A stretch of DNA of 64,000 nucleotides. Origin: Sanguibacter gelidistatuariae (lineage in GTDB: Bacteria > Actinomycetota > Actinomycetes > Actinomycetales > Cellulomonadaceae). Location of the stretch: NCBI RefSeq assembly GCF_900096585.1, contig NZ_FMYH01000001.1:248001-312000 (forward strand), in the 5' to 3' direction. A program made the translations under genes and the position numbers. Under the pieces are notes generated by a model, which was given only the letters and a program-made list of their open reading frames with translations, searched no databases and had not been told where the DNA came from. Shown here piece after piece: positions 26,274-37,600 of the stretch (the stretch's first letter is position 1; every line of letters begins with the position of its first letter).

Positions 26274-26542
26274 CCCTCACTCGATCCTCGGGGCCCGACC
26301 GGACCTGACACTGCGCCAGAGTCCGCGCCACTGCCGTGCCGCCGCACGCAGGCGGCCGGGCAGAGACATCGGGTCGCGGGTCCGAGCTGAGCGATAGAGC
26401 GCTCCACTCCGAGAGGCTCAAGGCCTGTCGAGTTTGCATGACATGGGCGGATTAGCGCCCAGTTAGGCAACCTGCAATTTCTGGGCTCCGCCAAAATCAC
26501 CCTTGCATTCTCCTCATACTCTCATCCACACTTTGACCATCT

Positions 26543-26558
26543 CAGAGAGCGCTCTCTG
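26543..26558. promoter_or_regulatory. Perfect LacI-type palindrome upstream of the wall-anchored glucanase
   Basis: CAGAGAGCGCTCTCTG is a perfect 16-bp palindrome with the AGCGCT centre of LacI-family sites such as CebR (TGGGAGCGCTCCCA). It lies 88 bases before the start at 26646, just after a TTGACC (26533-26538). This fits repression by occlusion of the promoter. The rest of the 372-base gap (26274-26645) has no other feature I can support. Confidence 0.65.
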
Positions 26559-26645
26559 TGGCTCTTTGATCGAAATACCCACTTCACCAGGCCAACGAAG
26601 GCCTGGACGCAGCGGTCACCGTCGACCGCACTAGCTGGAGGATCA

Positions 26646-29600
26646 ATGCCCGCTCCCTCGTGGCCATCGCCACCCAGAACAAGACCGCAGCACGGCCGGC
26701 CCGGCTGGGGCCGCAAGCTCATCTCCGGATTCAGCGCGATTGCACTCCTTGCCGTCGGACTGACCGCGTCGATCGCCGCGACGCCGGCATCTGCCGCCGA
26801 CCCGGCGCTCATCTCTCAGGGCAAGGTGGCTACCTCCTCCTCGGGAACTGCGGCGCGCGCCTTCGACGGGGTCCTGAGCACGCGGTGGGAGAGCGCTTCA
26901 AGCGATCCCCAGTGGATCAAGGTCGACCTTGGCAAGATGAGCTCGATCGGTGAGATCACACTGCGCTGGGAGACCGCCCGCGCAAAAGACTTCACCCTCG
27001 AGGTGTCCAACGACGACAACACGTGGACAACGATCCACACGACGACCGGCGCACCCGACGCCATCAACGCCGTCGACACGATCACCCCCGACGACGGCGT
27101 GGCCATCGGCCGCTACATCCGCATGACCGGCACAGCCCGCACCACGGCCTACGGCTACTCGCTGTATGAGGTCGAGGTCTACAGCAGCGGCCTGCCGCTG
27201 CCGCCCGGCCCCGACGCACTCCTCTCCACCTCGGTCGTCTCGATCGCCGGCACCCAGGGCGCCTGGCAGCTGATGGTCGACGGCGCGCCCTACACGGTCA
27301 AGGGCATGACCTGGGGCCCCAGCCCGGAGACGGCCGAGTCCTACATGGCCGACCTCAAGGCGATGGGCGTCAACACGATCCGCACCTGGGGAACCGACGC
27401 CTCGTCTGCGCAGCTCTTCGATGCCGCCGCAGCGGTCGGCATCCGCGTGATCGCAGGATTCTGGGTCCAGCCCGGCGGCGGCCCCGGAAGCGGCGGCTGC
27501 CCCGACTTCGTCGCCGGCACCGACCCGTACTTCGACGCCGTCCGGTCCGATGTAGCCACCTGGGCCGCCGCGTACAAGGACCACCCCGCCATCCTCATGT
27601 GGGACGTCGGCAACGAGTCGCTCAACGGCCTGAGCAGCTGTTACAGCGGCGCGAACCTCGAGGCGCAGCGCAATGCGTACGCGTCCTTCATCAACGAGCT
27701 CGCTGGCTCGATCCACGGCATCGATGCCAACCACCCGGTCACCTCGACCGACGCCTGGGTCGGCGCCTGGCCGTACTACAAGGCTCACGCCCCCAGCCTC
27801 GACCTGTACGCCATCAACTCCTACGGCGCGATCGGCGGCATCAAGCAGGCGTGGATCGACGGCGGCTACACCAAGCCCTACGTCGTGACCGAGGCCGGAC
27901 CGGCCGGTGAGTGGGAGGTCGTCGACGACGCCAACGGCGCACCGACCGAGCCCACGGACATCGAGAAGGCCCAGGGCTACGCCGACGCGTGGGCTGCGGT
28001 CCAGAGCCACCCTGGCGTCGCGCTCGGGGCGACGATGTTCCACTTCGGCATCGAGAGCGACTTCGGCGGGGTGTGGCTCAACGTCCTCACCGGCGGCGAC
28101 AAGCGCCTCGCGTACTACGAGATCGCCAAGCTGTACGGCGGCAGCAGCGGACAGCCGGGCGTCAACACACCCCCGCGCATCACCACGATGACCGTCCCGA
28201 CCACGACCGTCGAGCCCGGAGCGAAGTTCCCTCTCTCCGTCGTGGCGAGCGACCCGGACGGCGACGCGATCACCTACACGATTCAGGTCTCGGGCAACTA
28301 CGCGGACGGGAACAAGAACCTCGTCCCGGCGACGTTCACGGCGAGCCAGAACGGGGCCTTCACCGTGACCGCCCCGCTGACCGAGGGCGTCTGGAAGATC
28401 TATGTCCTGGCGCGCGACAGTCACGGCAACGCGGGCATCGAGACCCGCAGCGTCAAGGTTGCCAACCCTGCGGTCGTCGAACCGCCGGCGAACGCGGAGC
28501 AGGTCTGCGGGCGCGACGTCACCGGCGATACCGGCGTGACCGCCACTGCCTCGCACGGCACCGGCAGCAGCGCGATCGACACGAACGTCTGGTCGCGCTG
28601 GGACTCGGGCGTCGCCGAGACCCCGGTCGGCAGCGGCAACTGGATCGGGCGCGACGGCGAATGGCTCGCCCTCGACCTCGGTGCGCTCAAGACCGTCTGC
28701 GGCGTCAAGCCGTACTGGGAAGGGGCTTTTGCCAAGGACTACGACATCCAGACCTCGACCAACGGCACCGACTGGACCACGGTCTCCCAGGTGCGCGGCG
28801 TCAGCGAGCAGGGACCGCAGGTCACCCGTTTCGCCCCGGTCAGCACCCGCTACCTGCGCCTCCTCAGCGTCACCCGGGGCACGGAATTCGGCGTGTCGAT
28901 CTGGGACCTGGAGGTGTTCGAGGCTCGCGACATCGTCCTGCCGACGACCGACCTGCTGGGTGACCGCGTCCTCGTGTTCGACCCGTCGATGAACATGAAG
29001 GACATCCAGGCACTGTTCGACTCCGTCTTTGCCGACCAGGAGAAGGACCAGTTCGGCGAGGGTCGCTGGCAGTTCATCTTCAAGCCCGGAACATACTCGG
29101 TCGACGCTCGCATCGGCTTCTACACAGCGATGTCAGGAGCGGGCATCAACCCGACCGACGTCGACGTCCAAGGCGGCGACTGGGTCGACGCCGAGTGGTT
29201 CAACATGAACGCCACCCAGAACTTCTGGCGTTCGGCGGAGAACCTCTCCTATACCCCCACCGGTGGCACCGGGCGCTGGGCAACCTCCCAGGCCGCCCCG
29301 CTGCGCCGGGTCCAGGTGAATGGCGACCTGCTGCTCGACTCCGGTCGATACGGCTGGGCGTCGGGCGGATACATCGCCGATACGAACGTCTCCGGATTCG
29401 TGAAGTCGTTCACCCAGCAGCAGTGGTTCACCCGGGACAGCTCCGTGGGCACGTGGACCGGAGGCGTCTGGAACCTCGTGTTCTCCGGCGTGACCGGGAA
29501 GTTTGCGCTCGGCGACAAGCCGACCGACGCGTCCGCAACCCTGCCGCAGTTCCCCGGGACGTGGCCCGTTCCGCCGGTGACCGCTCTCGAGACCACCGGG

Positions 29601-31337
29601 CCGATCGCTGAGAAGCCCTACCTCTACATGTCCGGGACCGACGAGGACAACGTCGCGGACTGGTCTGTGCGTGTTCCCGAGGTTCGCGAGGACACGACCG
29701 GCACGACCTGGGCGAACGGCGTCACGCCGGGGACGTCGCTTCCCCTGTCGACGTTCTTCATCGTCAAGGAGGGCGCGACGGCGACGCAGGTCAACGCGGC
29801 GCTGGCGGCCGGGAAGAACCTGCTGTTCACCCCGGGTGTCTACCGCATGGACACGACCATCGAGGTGAGCCGTCCGGGCACCGTCGTGCTGGGTCTTGGC
29901 CTCGCGACGATCATCCCCACCGGGGGCGGGATCGGCATGCATGTCGCCGACGCTGCAGGCATCCGGGTCGCCGGGCTGCTCTTCGACGCCGCCGTGACCG
30001 AGTCACCTGCACTGTTCGTGGTGGGCGACAAGGGTGTGCACGTCGACCACTCGGCCGACCCGATCGTGGTCAGCGACGTGTTCCTGCGCGTCGGTGGCGC
30101 GGTGGCCGGCAAGGTTGACGCAGCCATGGTGGTCAATGCTGACGACACCATCGTCGACCACGTGTGGTCGTGGCGCGGAGACCATGGCGCTGGAATCGGG
30201 TGGGACCTGAACACCTCCGACTACGGCTTTGTGGTCAACGGTGACGACGTCTCGGCCTACGGGCTGTTCGTCGAGCACTTCCAGAAGTACAACGTGTACT
30301 GGAAGGGCGACAACGGCCGCACGGTCTTCTACCAGAACGAGCTGCCCTATGACGTGCCCAGCCAGGACGCGTGGCAGAACGGCACCGTCAAGGGTTGGGC
30401 CGCCTACAAGGTGGACAACTCGGTGACCACGCACGAGGCGTGGGGGCTTGGGTCGTACTCGAACTTCACGACGGACACCGGAATCTCCGTGGCCGGCGGT
30501 TTTGAGGTACCCAAGACGCCGAACGTGAAGATGCACCACATGCTCGCCGTATCCCTCGGTGGTGCTGGCATCTTCGACGCCGTGATCAACGGCGTCGGCG
30601 CCTCCGCCTCGGGCACCCAGACTGTCCCGAGCTACGTCGCGGAGTACCCGGACCCGGCCAACCCGGATGCCGGGATCCAGCCGCCCGACGCGGTCAAGGA
30701 CCCGGCGACGGATCCTGACACGACGCCGGTAGTCGACCCGGGGACGGACCCCGGTACCGACCCAGGCACCGACCCTGGAACAGATCCCGGTACAGACCCG
30801 GGGACCGACCCCGGTACGAACCCGGGGACCAACCCCGGGACAGATCCTGGTACGAACCCGGGGACCACCCCCGGAACCAACCCGGGCACCGTTCCGGGCA
30901 CGACTCCCGGCACCACTCCCGGCACGACTCCCGTGGCCCCCAAGCTCGTCGTCGACCTCTCGCGGTCCTCGGTCCAGGCGGGTGGCTCCGTGAGCGTGGA
31001 GACGTCCGGCCTCAAGGCGGGAGAAAAGGTCGAGGTCTGGCTGCACTCCACGCCGGTCCTGCTGACCTCCGGTATGGCGTCGAAGGATGGAACCGTTCGT
31101 CTCACGGTCAAGATCCCAGCCGGGACCTCCGCGGGCGAGCACTCCATCGTCGTCAAGGGTCTGGACTCCGGCGCGTCGGGCAGCGCGCCCCTGCGTGTGA
31201 GGGCCGCGGCCTCCGGTCTCGCAGCGACCGGGAGCGACGCGCTGTCGCTCGGGCTGCTGGCCACGCTCACCGTCGTCGCCGGTGCCGCGTTGCTGGGCAT
31301 CCGTCGACGGAGGATCGGGACCGCGTCGAAGGGCTAG
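26646..31337 (+). CDS. Secreted, sortase-anchored multimodular glucan-active enzyme (F5/8C, GH-A, GH55-like)
   Basis: The 1563-residue protein has a signal peptide (WGRKLISGFSAIALLAVGL...ASAA). Residues about 55-180 are an F5/8 type C domain. Residues about 190-495 form a GH-A TIM barrel with GVNTIRTWG, an acid/base candidate in WDVGNESL (about 323) and a nucleophile candidate in VVTEAGPAGE (about 416), most like GH72/GH2. An Ig-like domain spans about 505-605 and a second F5/8C domain about 620-760. Residues about 768-1330 form a double beta-helix region (LVFDPSMNMKDIQALFD, RWQFIFKPGTY, VVLGLGLATIIPTGGG, EHFQKYNVYWKGDNGRT) resembling GH55 beta-1,3-glucanases. A Gly-Thr-Asp-Pro repeat linker, an Ig-like domain and LAATGS plus membrane helix plus RRRR close it. 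ATG 26646 has GGAGG upstream. Confidence 0.85.
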   Translation: MPAPSWPSPPRTRPQHGRPGWGRKLISGFSAIALLAVGLTASIAATPASAADPALISQGKVATSSSGTAARAFDGVLSTRWESASSDPQWIKVDLGKMSSIGEITLRWETARAKDFTLEVSNDDNTWTTIHTTTGAPDAINAVDTITPDDGVAIGRYIRMTGTARTTAYGYSLYEVEVYSSGLPLPPGPDALLSTSVVSIAGTQGAWQLMVDGAPYTVKGMTWGPSPETAESYMADLKAMGVNTIRTWGTDASSAQLFDAAAAVGIRVIAGFWVQPGGGPGSGGCPDFVAGTDPYFDAVRSDVATWAAAYKDHPAILMWDVGNESLNGLSSCYSGANLEAQRNAYASFINELAGSIHGIDANHPVTSTDAWVGAWPYYKAHAPSLDLYAINSYGAIGGIKQAWIDGGYTKPYVVTEAGPAGEWEVVDDANGAPTEPTDIEKAQGYADAWAAVQSHPGVALGATMFHFGIESDFGGVWLNVLTGGDKRLAYYEIAKLYGGSSGQPGVNTPPRITTMTVPTTTVEPGAKFPLSVVASDPDGDAITYTIQVSGNYADGNKNLVPATFTASQNGAFTVTAPLTEGVWKIYVLARDSHGNAGIETRSVKVANPAVVEPPANAEQVCGRDVTGDTGVTATASHGTGSSAIDTNVWSRWDSGVAETPVGSGNWIGRDGEWLALDLGALKTVCGVKPYWEGAFAKDYDIQTSTNGTDWTTVSQVRGVSEQGPQVTRFAPVSTRYLRLLSVTRGTEFGVSIWDLEVFEARDIVLPTTDLLGDRVLVFDPSMNMKDIQALFDSVFADQEKDQFGEGRWQFIFKPGTYSVDARIGFYTAMSGAGINPTDVDVQGGDWVDAEWFNMNATQNFWRSAENLSYTPTGGTGRWATSQAAPLRRVQVNGDLLLDSGRYGWASGGYIADTNVSGFVKSFTQQQWFTRDSSVGTWTGGVWNLVFSGVTGKFALGDKPTDASATLPQFPGTWPVPPVTALETTGPIAEKPYLYMSGTDEDNVADWSVRVPEVREDTTGTTWANGVTPGTSLPLSTFFIVKEGATATQVNAALAAGKNLLFTPGVYRMDTTIEVSRPGTVVLGLGLATIIPTGGGIGMHVADAAGIRVAGLLFDAAVTESPALFVVGDKGVHVDHSADPIVVSDVFLRVGGAVAGKVDAAMVVNADDTIVDHVWSWRGDHGAGIGWDLNTSDYGFVVNGDDVSAYGLFVEHFQKYNVYWKGDNGRTVFYQNELPYDVPSQDAWQNGTVKGWAAYKVDNSVTTHEAWGLGSYSNFTTDTGISVAGGFEVPKTPNVKMHHMLAVSLGGAGIFDAVINGVGASASGTQTVPSYVAEYPDPANPDAGIQPPDAVKDPATDPDTTPVVDPGTDPGTDPGTDPGTDPGTDPGTDPGTNPGTNPGTDPGTNPGTTPGTNPGTVPGTTPGTTPGTTPVAPKLVVDLSRSSVQAGGSVSVETSGLKAGEKVEVWLHSTPVLLTSGMASKDGTVRLTVKIPAGTSAGEHSIVVKGLDSGASGSAPLRVRAAASGLAATGSDALSLGLLATLTVVAGAALLGIRRRRIGTASKG
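30738..30935 (+). repeat. Degenerate 12-bp repeats encoding a (GTDP/GTNP/GTTP)n linker
   Basis: Roughly sixteen four-residue units (GTDP, GTNP, GTTP, GTVP) are encoded with varied third bases. Protein-level selection for a stiff spacer between enzyme and wall anchor seems more likely than recent slippage. Confidence 0.85.
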
Positions 31338-31362
31338 CGCGACCCGCGACAGCAGGTAGCGA

Positions 31363-31406
31363 ATGACACTGTCCGCGCCCCCCGAGGGGGACGCGGACAG
31401 TGTCAT
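31363..31406. terminator. Bidirectional terminator between converging genes
   Basis: ATGACACTGTCCGCG (31363-31377) pairs perfectly with 31392-31406, and the helix continues through a CCCCC/GGGGG core. It lies between the glucanase stop (31337) and the gltS stop (31493). Confidence 0.8.
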
Positions 31407-31492
31407 GTCGGCGGCGGTCCGGCCCCGACGGGTGCCGCTCGCAAAGTTGCCACGACCGGACCGCGAGGACCGCGCCGCGCTCGCACGAGCCC

Positions 31493-32911
31493 CTACGACG
31501 CCGTGCGCGCCGCCGGCTCACGAGAGGCACCGCTCGACGCCCGGTTGCGGGCCATCCCCCACAGCACGAGCGCGACGGTGATCACCGCGGAGATGACCCC
31601 AAAGACGAGCGACCCCCACTCGATGATCAGCGGCACGGAGAACGCGGTGAGGATGCCACCACCGAGAATCGGCTCATAGGTGAGCTGCTTGTACCCGTAG
31701 GCGGTGGCCGTGTTCGTCTGGTGCTTGGGGTCGGCCATGTCGGCCAGGATGAACCCGGTGGCGACGTTCCCCTGCGACTGCCCGAAGTCCGCGAGGGAAT
31801 GCTCGAACCAGCTCGGCCCGTGGATCCGCGGGCCGAGGAACAGCATGCCGAAGACGCTCCAGGCCACCGCAATCACGGTGAGGATGACAAGCGCCGGGAT
31901 GTTCGCGCCGAGGGCCGCCAGGGACATGGTGCCGATCGCGCTCGCGATGAGGGCATCGAGGGAGATCGAGGAGATCCCGGTGACCGAGCGGCGGTCGATG
32001 TAGTGGTCCTTGCCCAGCTTGGTGGCGATCGCCTGGACGAGGAACCCACCGATCACGGTGAACGGGAAGAGCGGGAAGTTGTCGAAGATGTCCAGGCCGA
32101 CCGCGCCGAAGGCGAAGCGCAGCAGCTCGAGGATGGCGATCGCGACGGCCACGGCCAGGGAGATGAACATGAAGGCCGCGGTGACCGAGCTCATGCCGGC
32201 GTCGGCGGGCTCGTGGTCGTCCTCGGGGGCGATGCCGACCTCGGACAGGTCGAGGCCTTCGGCGCGGGTCGGCGGTGTCTGGCGGGCGACGGGGATCTTC
32301 GGGTGCTTGAGCGCGTACCGCACGATGAGCGAGCCACCGATCACGCCGGTCACCATGCTCACGGTCGCCAGGCCGAGGCCGAGGTCCACGACCTCCCCCG
32401 CGCCGGCGTCGTCGAGCAGCGGGCCCATGCCCGCGATCGTGCCGTGCCCACCGGCGAAGGACATCTCCAGGATGGAGCCGGCGAGGTCGGTCAGCCCGAA
32501 GATCGGGGTAAGGATGAGGACGACTGCGAAGGCGCCGAGGGCGAACTGGCCGAAGGAGAACACCGACCCGAGGATGAAGTGCGGGGCGGAGGCACCCCAG
32601 ATGTTCTTCAGCGACGGCAGACGCTTGCCAAGCATGACCGCGGCGAAGACGATGTTGATGAAGATCCCCGGCAGAACCGACCACACGGCGATGACCTGCG
32701 CGGGGATCAGCCCACCCGTGCCGGTCCACTCGCCGAGAAGTTGCGGGCCGATCAGCAGGATGACAAAGCCGGCGATGACCGAGGAGGGGATGAACAGGGC
32801 TGCCAGCCCCGGGACGTAGCGCCGCACGAGCCAGGCGAGGCCGAGCACGATGCCGAGGAAGACGAAGGCCACCCCCACCCACTGAGCTTCGGAGTACTCG
32901 ATAGTGACCAT
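31493..32911 (-). CDS. gltS: Sodium/glutamate symporter GltS
   Basis: This 472-residue inner-membrane carrier of about ten to twelve helices has the family motif SFAGGHGTIAGMGPLL and the opposite-half helix LVQAIATKLGK. A central cytoplasmic loop of about 40 residues (TPPTRAEGLDLSEVG) divides the two halves. It couples Na+ entry to glutamate uptake. ATG 32911 (MVTIEYSEAQ) has AGGAG seven bases upstream; a 15-codon extension upstream is unlikely. It is divergent from the ABC-F gene. Confidence 0.9.
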   Translation of the reverse strand: MVTIEYSEAQWVGVAFVFLGIVLGLAWLVRRYVPGLAALFIPSSVIAGFVILLIGPQLLGEWTGTGGLIPAQVIAVWSVLPGIFINIVFAAVMLGKRLPSLKNIWGASAPHFILGSVFSFGQFALGAFAVVLILTPIFGLTDLAGSILEMSFAGGHGTIAGMGPLLDDAGAGEVVDLGLGLATVSMVTGVIGGSLIVRYALKHPKIPVARQTPPTRAEGLDLSEVGIAPEDDHEPADAGMSSVTAAFMFISLAVAVAIAILELLRFAFGAVGLDIFDNFPLFPFTVIGGFLVQAIATKLGKDHYIDRRSVTGISSISLDALIASAIGTMSLAALGANIPALVILTVIAVAWSVFGMLFLGPRIHGPSWFEHSLADFGQSQGNVATGFILADMADPKHQTNTATAYGYKQLTYEPILGGGILTAFSVPLIIEWGSLVFGVISAVITVALVLWGMARNRASSGASREPAARTAS

Positions 32912-33098
32912 GGGGAATCTCCTGTGCGTGAGGCCGACAAGTCGCCAGGTGCGCAACCTTGCGCATACTGTCCCACCGTGCGGTGGCTGCGCCCCGATGA
33001 AACGCGGGAGTTGTGGAGTATTTGTGCGCTACCTCCGGTGGGCATCGGAGCGCTTGCCGAGGCGTATCGTGCCGGGTCGCCAAGGGAGAATGGTCACC

Positions 33099-34811
<1,713 letters not shown>

Positions 34812-34855
34812 AGCCGGACCTGCCGCCGGGGCGTCGTCGCGGCGGCCGAGCGGCC

Positions 34856-36079
34856 TCATCCGCCCGGCCGGGGTGCCACCGCCTCACGCGGCGCGGCGAC
34901 CGTGATGGCGACGACGAGCGCGCAGATCGCGGCGATCCCGGCGACGACCGGGGCGGCGCCAACCGTCTCGGCAGCGAGCGGCAGCACCAGGACCGCCGCG
35001 GCCGCGCCGAGCAGCAGCACCGGGCGGACCCGCGGACGGTCGACGATCGGTGCGTGCACGGCCCAGTAGAGCGCAAGGTAGGTGGCGACCGGCACGGCGA
35101 CCGCGTAGCCGACGACCGTCGCGGGGATCGTCAGGTGGTGTCCGGTCTGTTCGACGGCCACCTCGAGCCCGGCCCCGAGGGCGGCGAGGGCGACGAAGAT
35201 CCCGTAGTGGGCGTAGCCCCACAGGTAGGAGCGGTCGCGGTGACGGGCGAGGGCGTCGCCCGTGGCCTCGAGGAAATATAGCCACCACAGCGCGAAGATC
35301 AGGACCAGCCCGGCCACGGCGATCACGACGAGCGAGCCGCTCACCCCGCGCGACCCGAGGGCTGCCTGGACCCCGGTCGAGGCCGCGAGCACGCCCTCCC
35401 CCAGCACGATGATCGTGAAGAGGCCGTACCGTTCGGCGATGTGCTCGGCGTGCCAGGCCGTGCTCCCTGGGCGCTCGGCCCACACCGGCACCGCGAGCTC
35501 GCAGACGACGAGGGCGCCGAAGAGCGGCACCTGCCATCCTGTCGGGACGAGGCCCTGGTCCGTGGCCCACAGCCGCAGGAGCCATCCCACCTGAACCACT
35601 GAGATCCCCGCCGCGTAGCGCAGCGCGGTCTCGCGGCTCTCGGGATGCTCGCGCGCAGCGCGCAGCCACTGCGCGACAAGACCGATGCGCATAACGAGGT
35701 ACCCGAGCGTGACGGCCCGGTAGTCGCCGTCCACGGCCGCCGGCACCCCAGCGGCGAGCAGCAGCACGCCTCCCATCTGGAGCATCGTCATGAGCCGGTA
35801 GAGGACGTCGTCGGTGTCGTAGGCCGAGGCGAACCATGTGAAGTTCATCCAGGCCCACCAGATGGCGAAGAACACCTGCAGGAACGGGGCCAGCACGGTC
35901 GTCGCGTGACCTTCGGCGATACCGTGGGCGAGCTGCGCGGTCGCGCTTGCGACCGCCACCACGAAGGTCAGGTCGAAGAGCAGCTCGAGCTCGGTCGACG
36001 CGCGGTGCTCCTGCTGGGTGTCGCGTGCCGTCATCCGGACCCGGATGCTGCGACGCGCTGGGGCACCTTCGTGGCTCAT
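34856..36079 (-). CDS. Low-temperature requirement A (LtrA) family membrane protein
   Basis: The 407-residue membrane protein has about ten helices. The LtrA signature ELELLFDLTFVVAVA opens the domain, followed by WWAWMNFTWFASAYDTDD and ERYGLFTIIVLGEGVLA. The biochemical role of LtrA proteins is not established; the Listeria founder was needed for growth in the cold. ATG 36079 has GAGGTG six bases ahead; a GTG two codons upstream is possible. It converges with the ABC-F gene (45-base gap). Confidence 0.9.
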   Translation of the reverse strand: MSHEGAPARRSIRVRMTARDTQQEHRASTELELLFDLTFVVAVASATAQLAHGIAEGHATTVLAPFLQVFFAIWWAWMNFTWFASAYDTDDVLYRLMTMLQMGGVLLLAAGVPAAVDGDYRAVTLGYLVMRIGLVAQWLRAAREHPESRETALRYAAGISVVQVGWLLRLWATDQGLVPTGWQVPLFGALVVCELAVPVWAERPGSTAWHAEHIAERYGLFTIIVLGEGVLAASTGVQAALGSRGVSGSLVVIAVAGLVLIFALWWLYFLEATGDALARHRDRSYLWGYAHYGIFVALAALGAGLEVAVEQTGHHLTIPATVVGYAVAVPVATYLALYWAVHAPIVDRPRVRPVLLLGAAAAVLVLPLAAETVGAAPVVAGIAAICALVVAITVAAPREAVAPRPGG

Positions 36080-36235
36080 GTGCACACCTCGGCTACGGGG
36101 CGGACGGACCTGTCACACCACTGTAGGTCCGACCGCACCAGTGGCCCCGTCCGTGCCGTCGCGGCGGTCGACCGCCATGCCCACCGCGGCCCACCACGGC
36201 ACCTACCCGCTACGGCACCTCAGGAGATCCGGGGT

Positions 36236-36283
36236 TGCGAAAGTTCGCACCGCCGAGGAAGATAAGTTCGCATACCCGAACTT
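36236..36283. promoter_or_regulatory. Doubled operator candidate (MntR/DtxR-like) in front of mntH
   Basis: TGCGAAAGTTCGCA (36236-36249) is a near-perfect palindrome. AAGTTCG (36264-36270) and CGAACTT (36277-36283) form a second palindrome with a 6-base spacer. The 9-mer AAGTTCGCA occurs in both, 23 bases apart. The downstream site ends 13 bases before the mntH start, a position suited to repression by a manganese-sensing DtxR-family protein. Confidence 0.6.
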
Positions 36284-36296
36284 TTGAGAGCAGGCA

Positions 36297-37568
36297 ATGA
36301 TTCCTTCCGCGAGTCCGACGACCACAGCCCCGGCCGGACCGCCCGAGGCCCGGCCGCGACGACGCACGCTGCTGCGTCTCCTGGGCCCAGCCTTCGTCGC
36401 GGCGATCGCGTACGTCGACCCCGGGAATGTCGCCGCGAACATCTCCGCCGGCGCGCAGTTCGGCTACCTGCTGGTGTGGGTGCTGGTCCTGGCCAATCTC
36501 ATGGCCGTGATCGTGCAGTACCTCTCGGCCAAGCTCGGCCTGGTCACCGGGAAGTCCCTGCCCGAGGTCATCGCGGAACGCATGGGCCGTCGGGCCCGGC
36601 TCGCCTACTGGGGGCAGGCCGAGATCGTGGCCGCCGCGACCGACCTGGCCGAGGTGATCGGCGGCGCCATCGCGCTCAACCTGCTCTTCAACCTGCCCCT
36701 CGTGCTGGGCGGGGTCATCACCGGCATCATCTCGGTGCTTGTCCTGACCATCCAGCAACGCCGCGGCCAGCGGACCTTCGAGACCGTCATCACCTCGATG
36801 CTGGCGATCCTCGCGGTCGGTTTCTGCGTCGGTCTTTTCGTGTCCCCTCCCTCCGCGTCGGGCACGCTCTCCGGGCTGGTGCCGCGCTTCGAAGGCACGC
36901 CGTCGGTGCTCATCGCCGCGTCCATGCTCGGCGCGACGGTCATGCCGCACGCGATCTACCTGCACTCTTCCCTGGCCCGCGACCGGCACGGCCGCACGCA
37001 CACGCCGTCCGGCCTGCGCCGGCTGCTCGTGGCCACGCGGTGGGACGTGGGGCTGGCACTCCTGCTAGCCGGCACGGTGAACATCGCGATGCTGCTGCTC
37101 GCGGCGTCGACGCTGCAGGGTCGCACCGGGGTCGACACGATCGAGGGCGCGCAGGCCGCGATCAGCGACGCCCTCGGGCCGCTCGTCGGGGCCGCGTTCG
37201 CGATCGCCCTGCTCGCCTCGGGCCTCGCCTCGACCTCCGTGGGTTCCTACGCCGGCGCCGAGATCATGCAGGGCCTGCTCCGAGTGCGGGTCCCGCTGCT
37301 CACCCGGCGCCTGGTCACCCTCATCCCCGCGCTACTGCTGCTCATGACCGGGGTCTCGCCGACGTGGCTGCTCGTGCTGAGCCAGGTCGTGCTGAGCTTC
37401 GGCATATCCTTCGCCCTCATCCCGCTCGTCCGGATCACGAGCGACAAGGCCGTCATGGGCGAGCACCGCAACGGCGTGGCGATGACCGTCGCCGCCTGGA
37501 CGGTTGCGGCGGTCATCGTCGTCCTCAACGTCACGCTGATCGCGCTGACGGTGAGCGGGGCCGGGTAG
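36297..37568 (+). CDS. mntH: NRAMP-family divalent metal (manganese) transporter MntH
   Basis: This 423-residue carrier has about eleven helices and the metal-binding motifs AYVDPGNVAANI in helix 1 and MPHAIYLHSS in helix 6. It imports Mn2+ (or Fe2+) with protons. The start ATG 36297 has only a weak GCAGG site. The palindromes just upstream suggest metal-dependent repression. The gene converges with the small SHOCT-protein gene (32-base gap). Confidence 0.93.
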   Translation: MIPSASPTTTAPAGPPEARPRRRTLLRLLGPAFVAAIAYVDPGNVAANISAGAQFGYLLVWVLVLANLMAVIVQYLSAKLGLVTGKSLPEVIAERMGRRARLAYWGQAEIVAAATDLAEVIGGAIALNLLFNLPLVLGGVITGIISVLVLTIQQRRGQRTFETVITSMLAILAVGFCVGLFVSPPSASGTLSGLVPRFEGTPSVLIAASMLGATVMPHAIYLHSSLARDRHGRTHTPSGLRRLLVATRWDVGLALLLAGTVNIAMLLLAASTLQGRTGVDTIEGAQAAISDALGPLVGAAFAIALLASGLASTSVGSYAGAEIMQGLLRVRVPLLTRRLVTLIPALLLLMTGVSPTWLLVLSQVVLSFGISFALIPLVRITSDKAVMGEHRNGVAMTVAAWTVAAVIVVLNVTLIALTVSGAG

Positions 37569-37600
37569 GCGCCCGCGCGAATCGCGAGACCCCGACGGCG

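Noticed and set aside
30738-30935. Minisatellite or CRISPR-like repeat
   Set aside because: The repeats are in frame and encode a Gly-Thr-x-Pro linker before a sortase anchor.
34812-34855. Terminator between the ABC-F and LtrA genes
   Set aside because: GCC/GGC-rich bases can pair in several weak ways but no dominant stem is seen.
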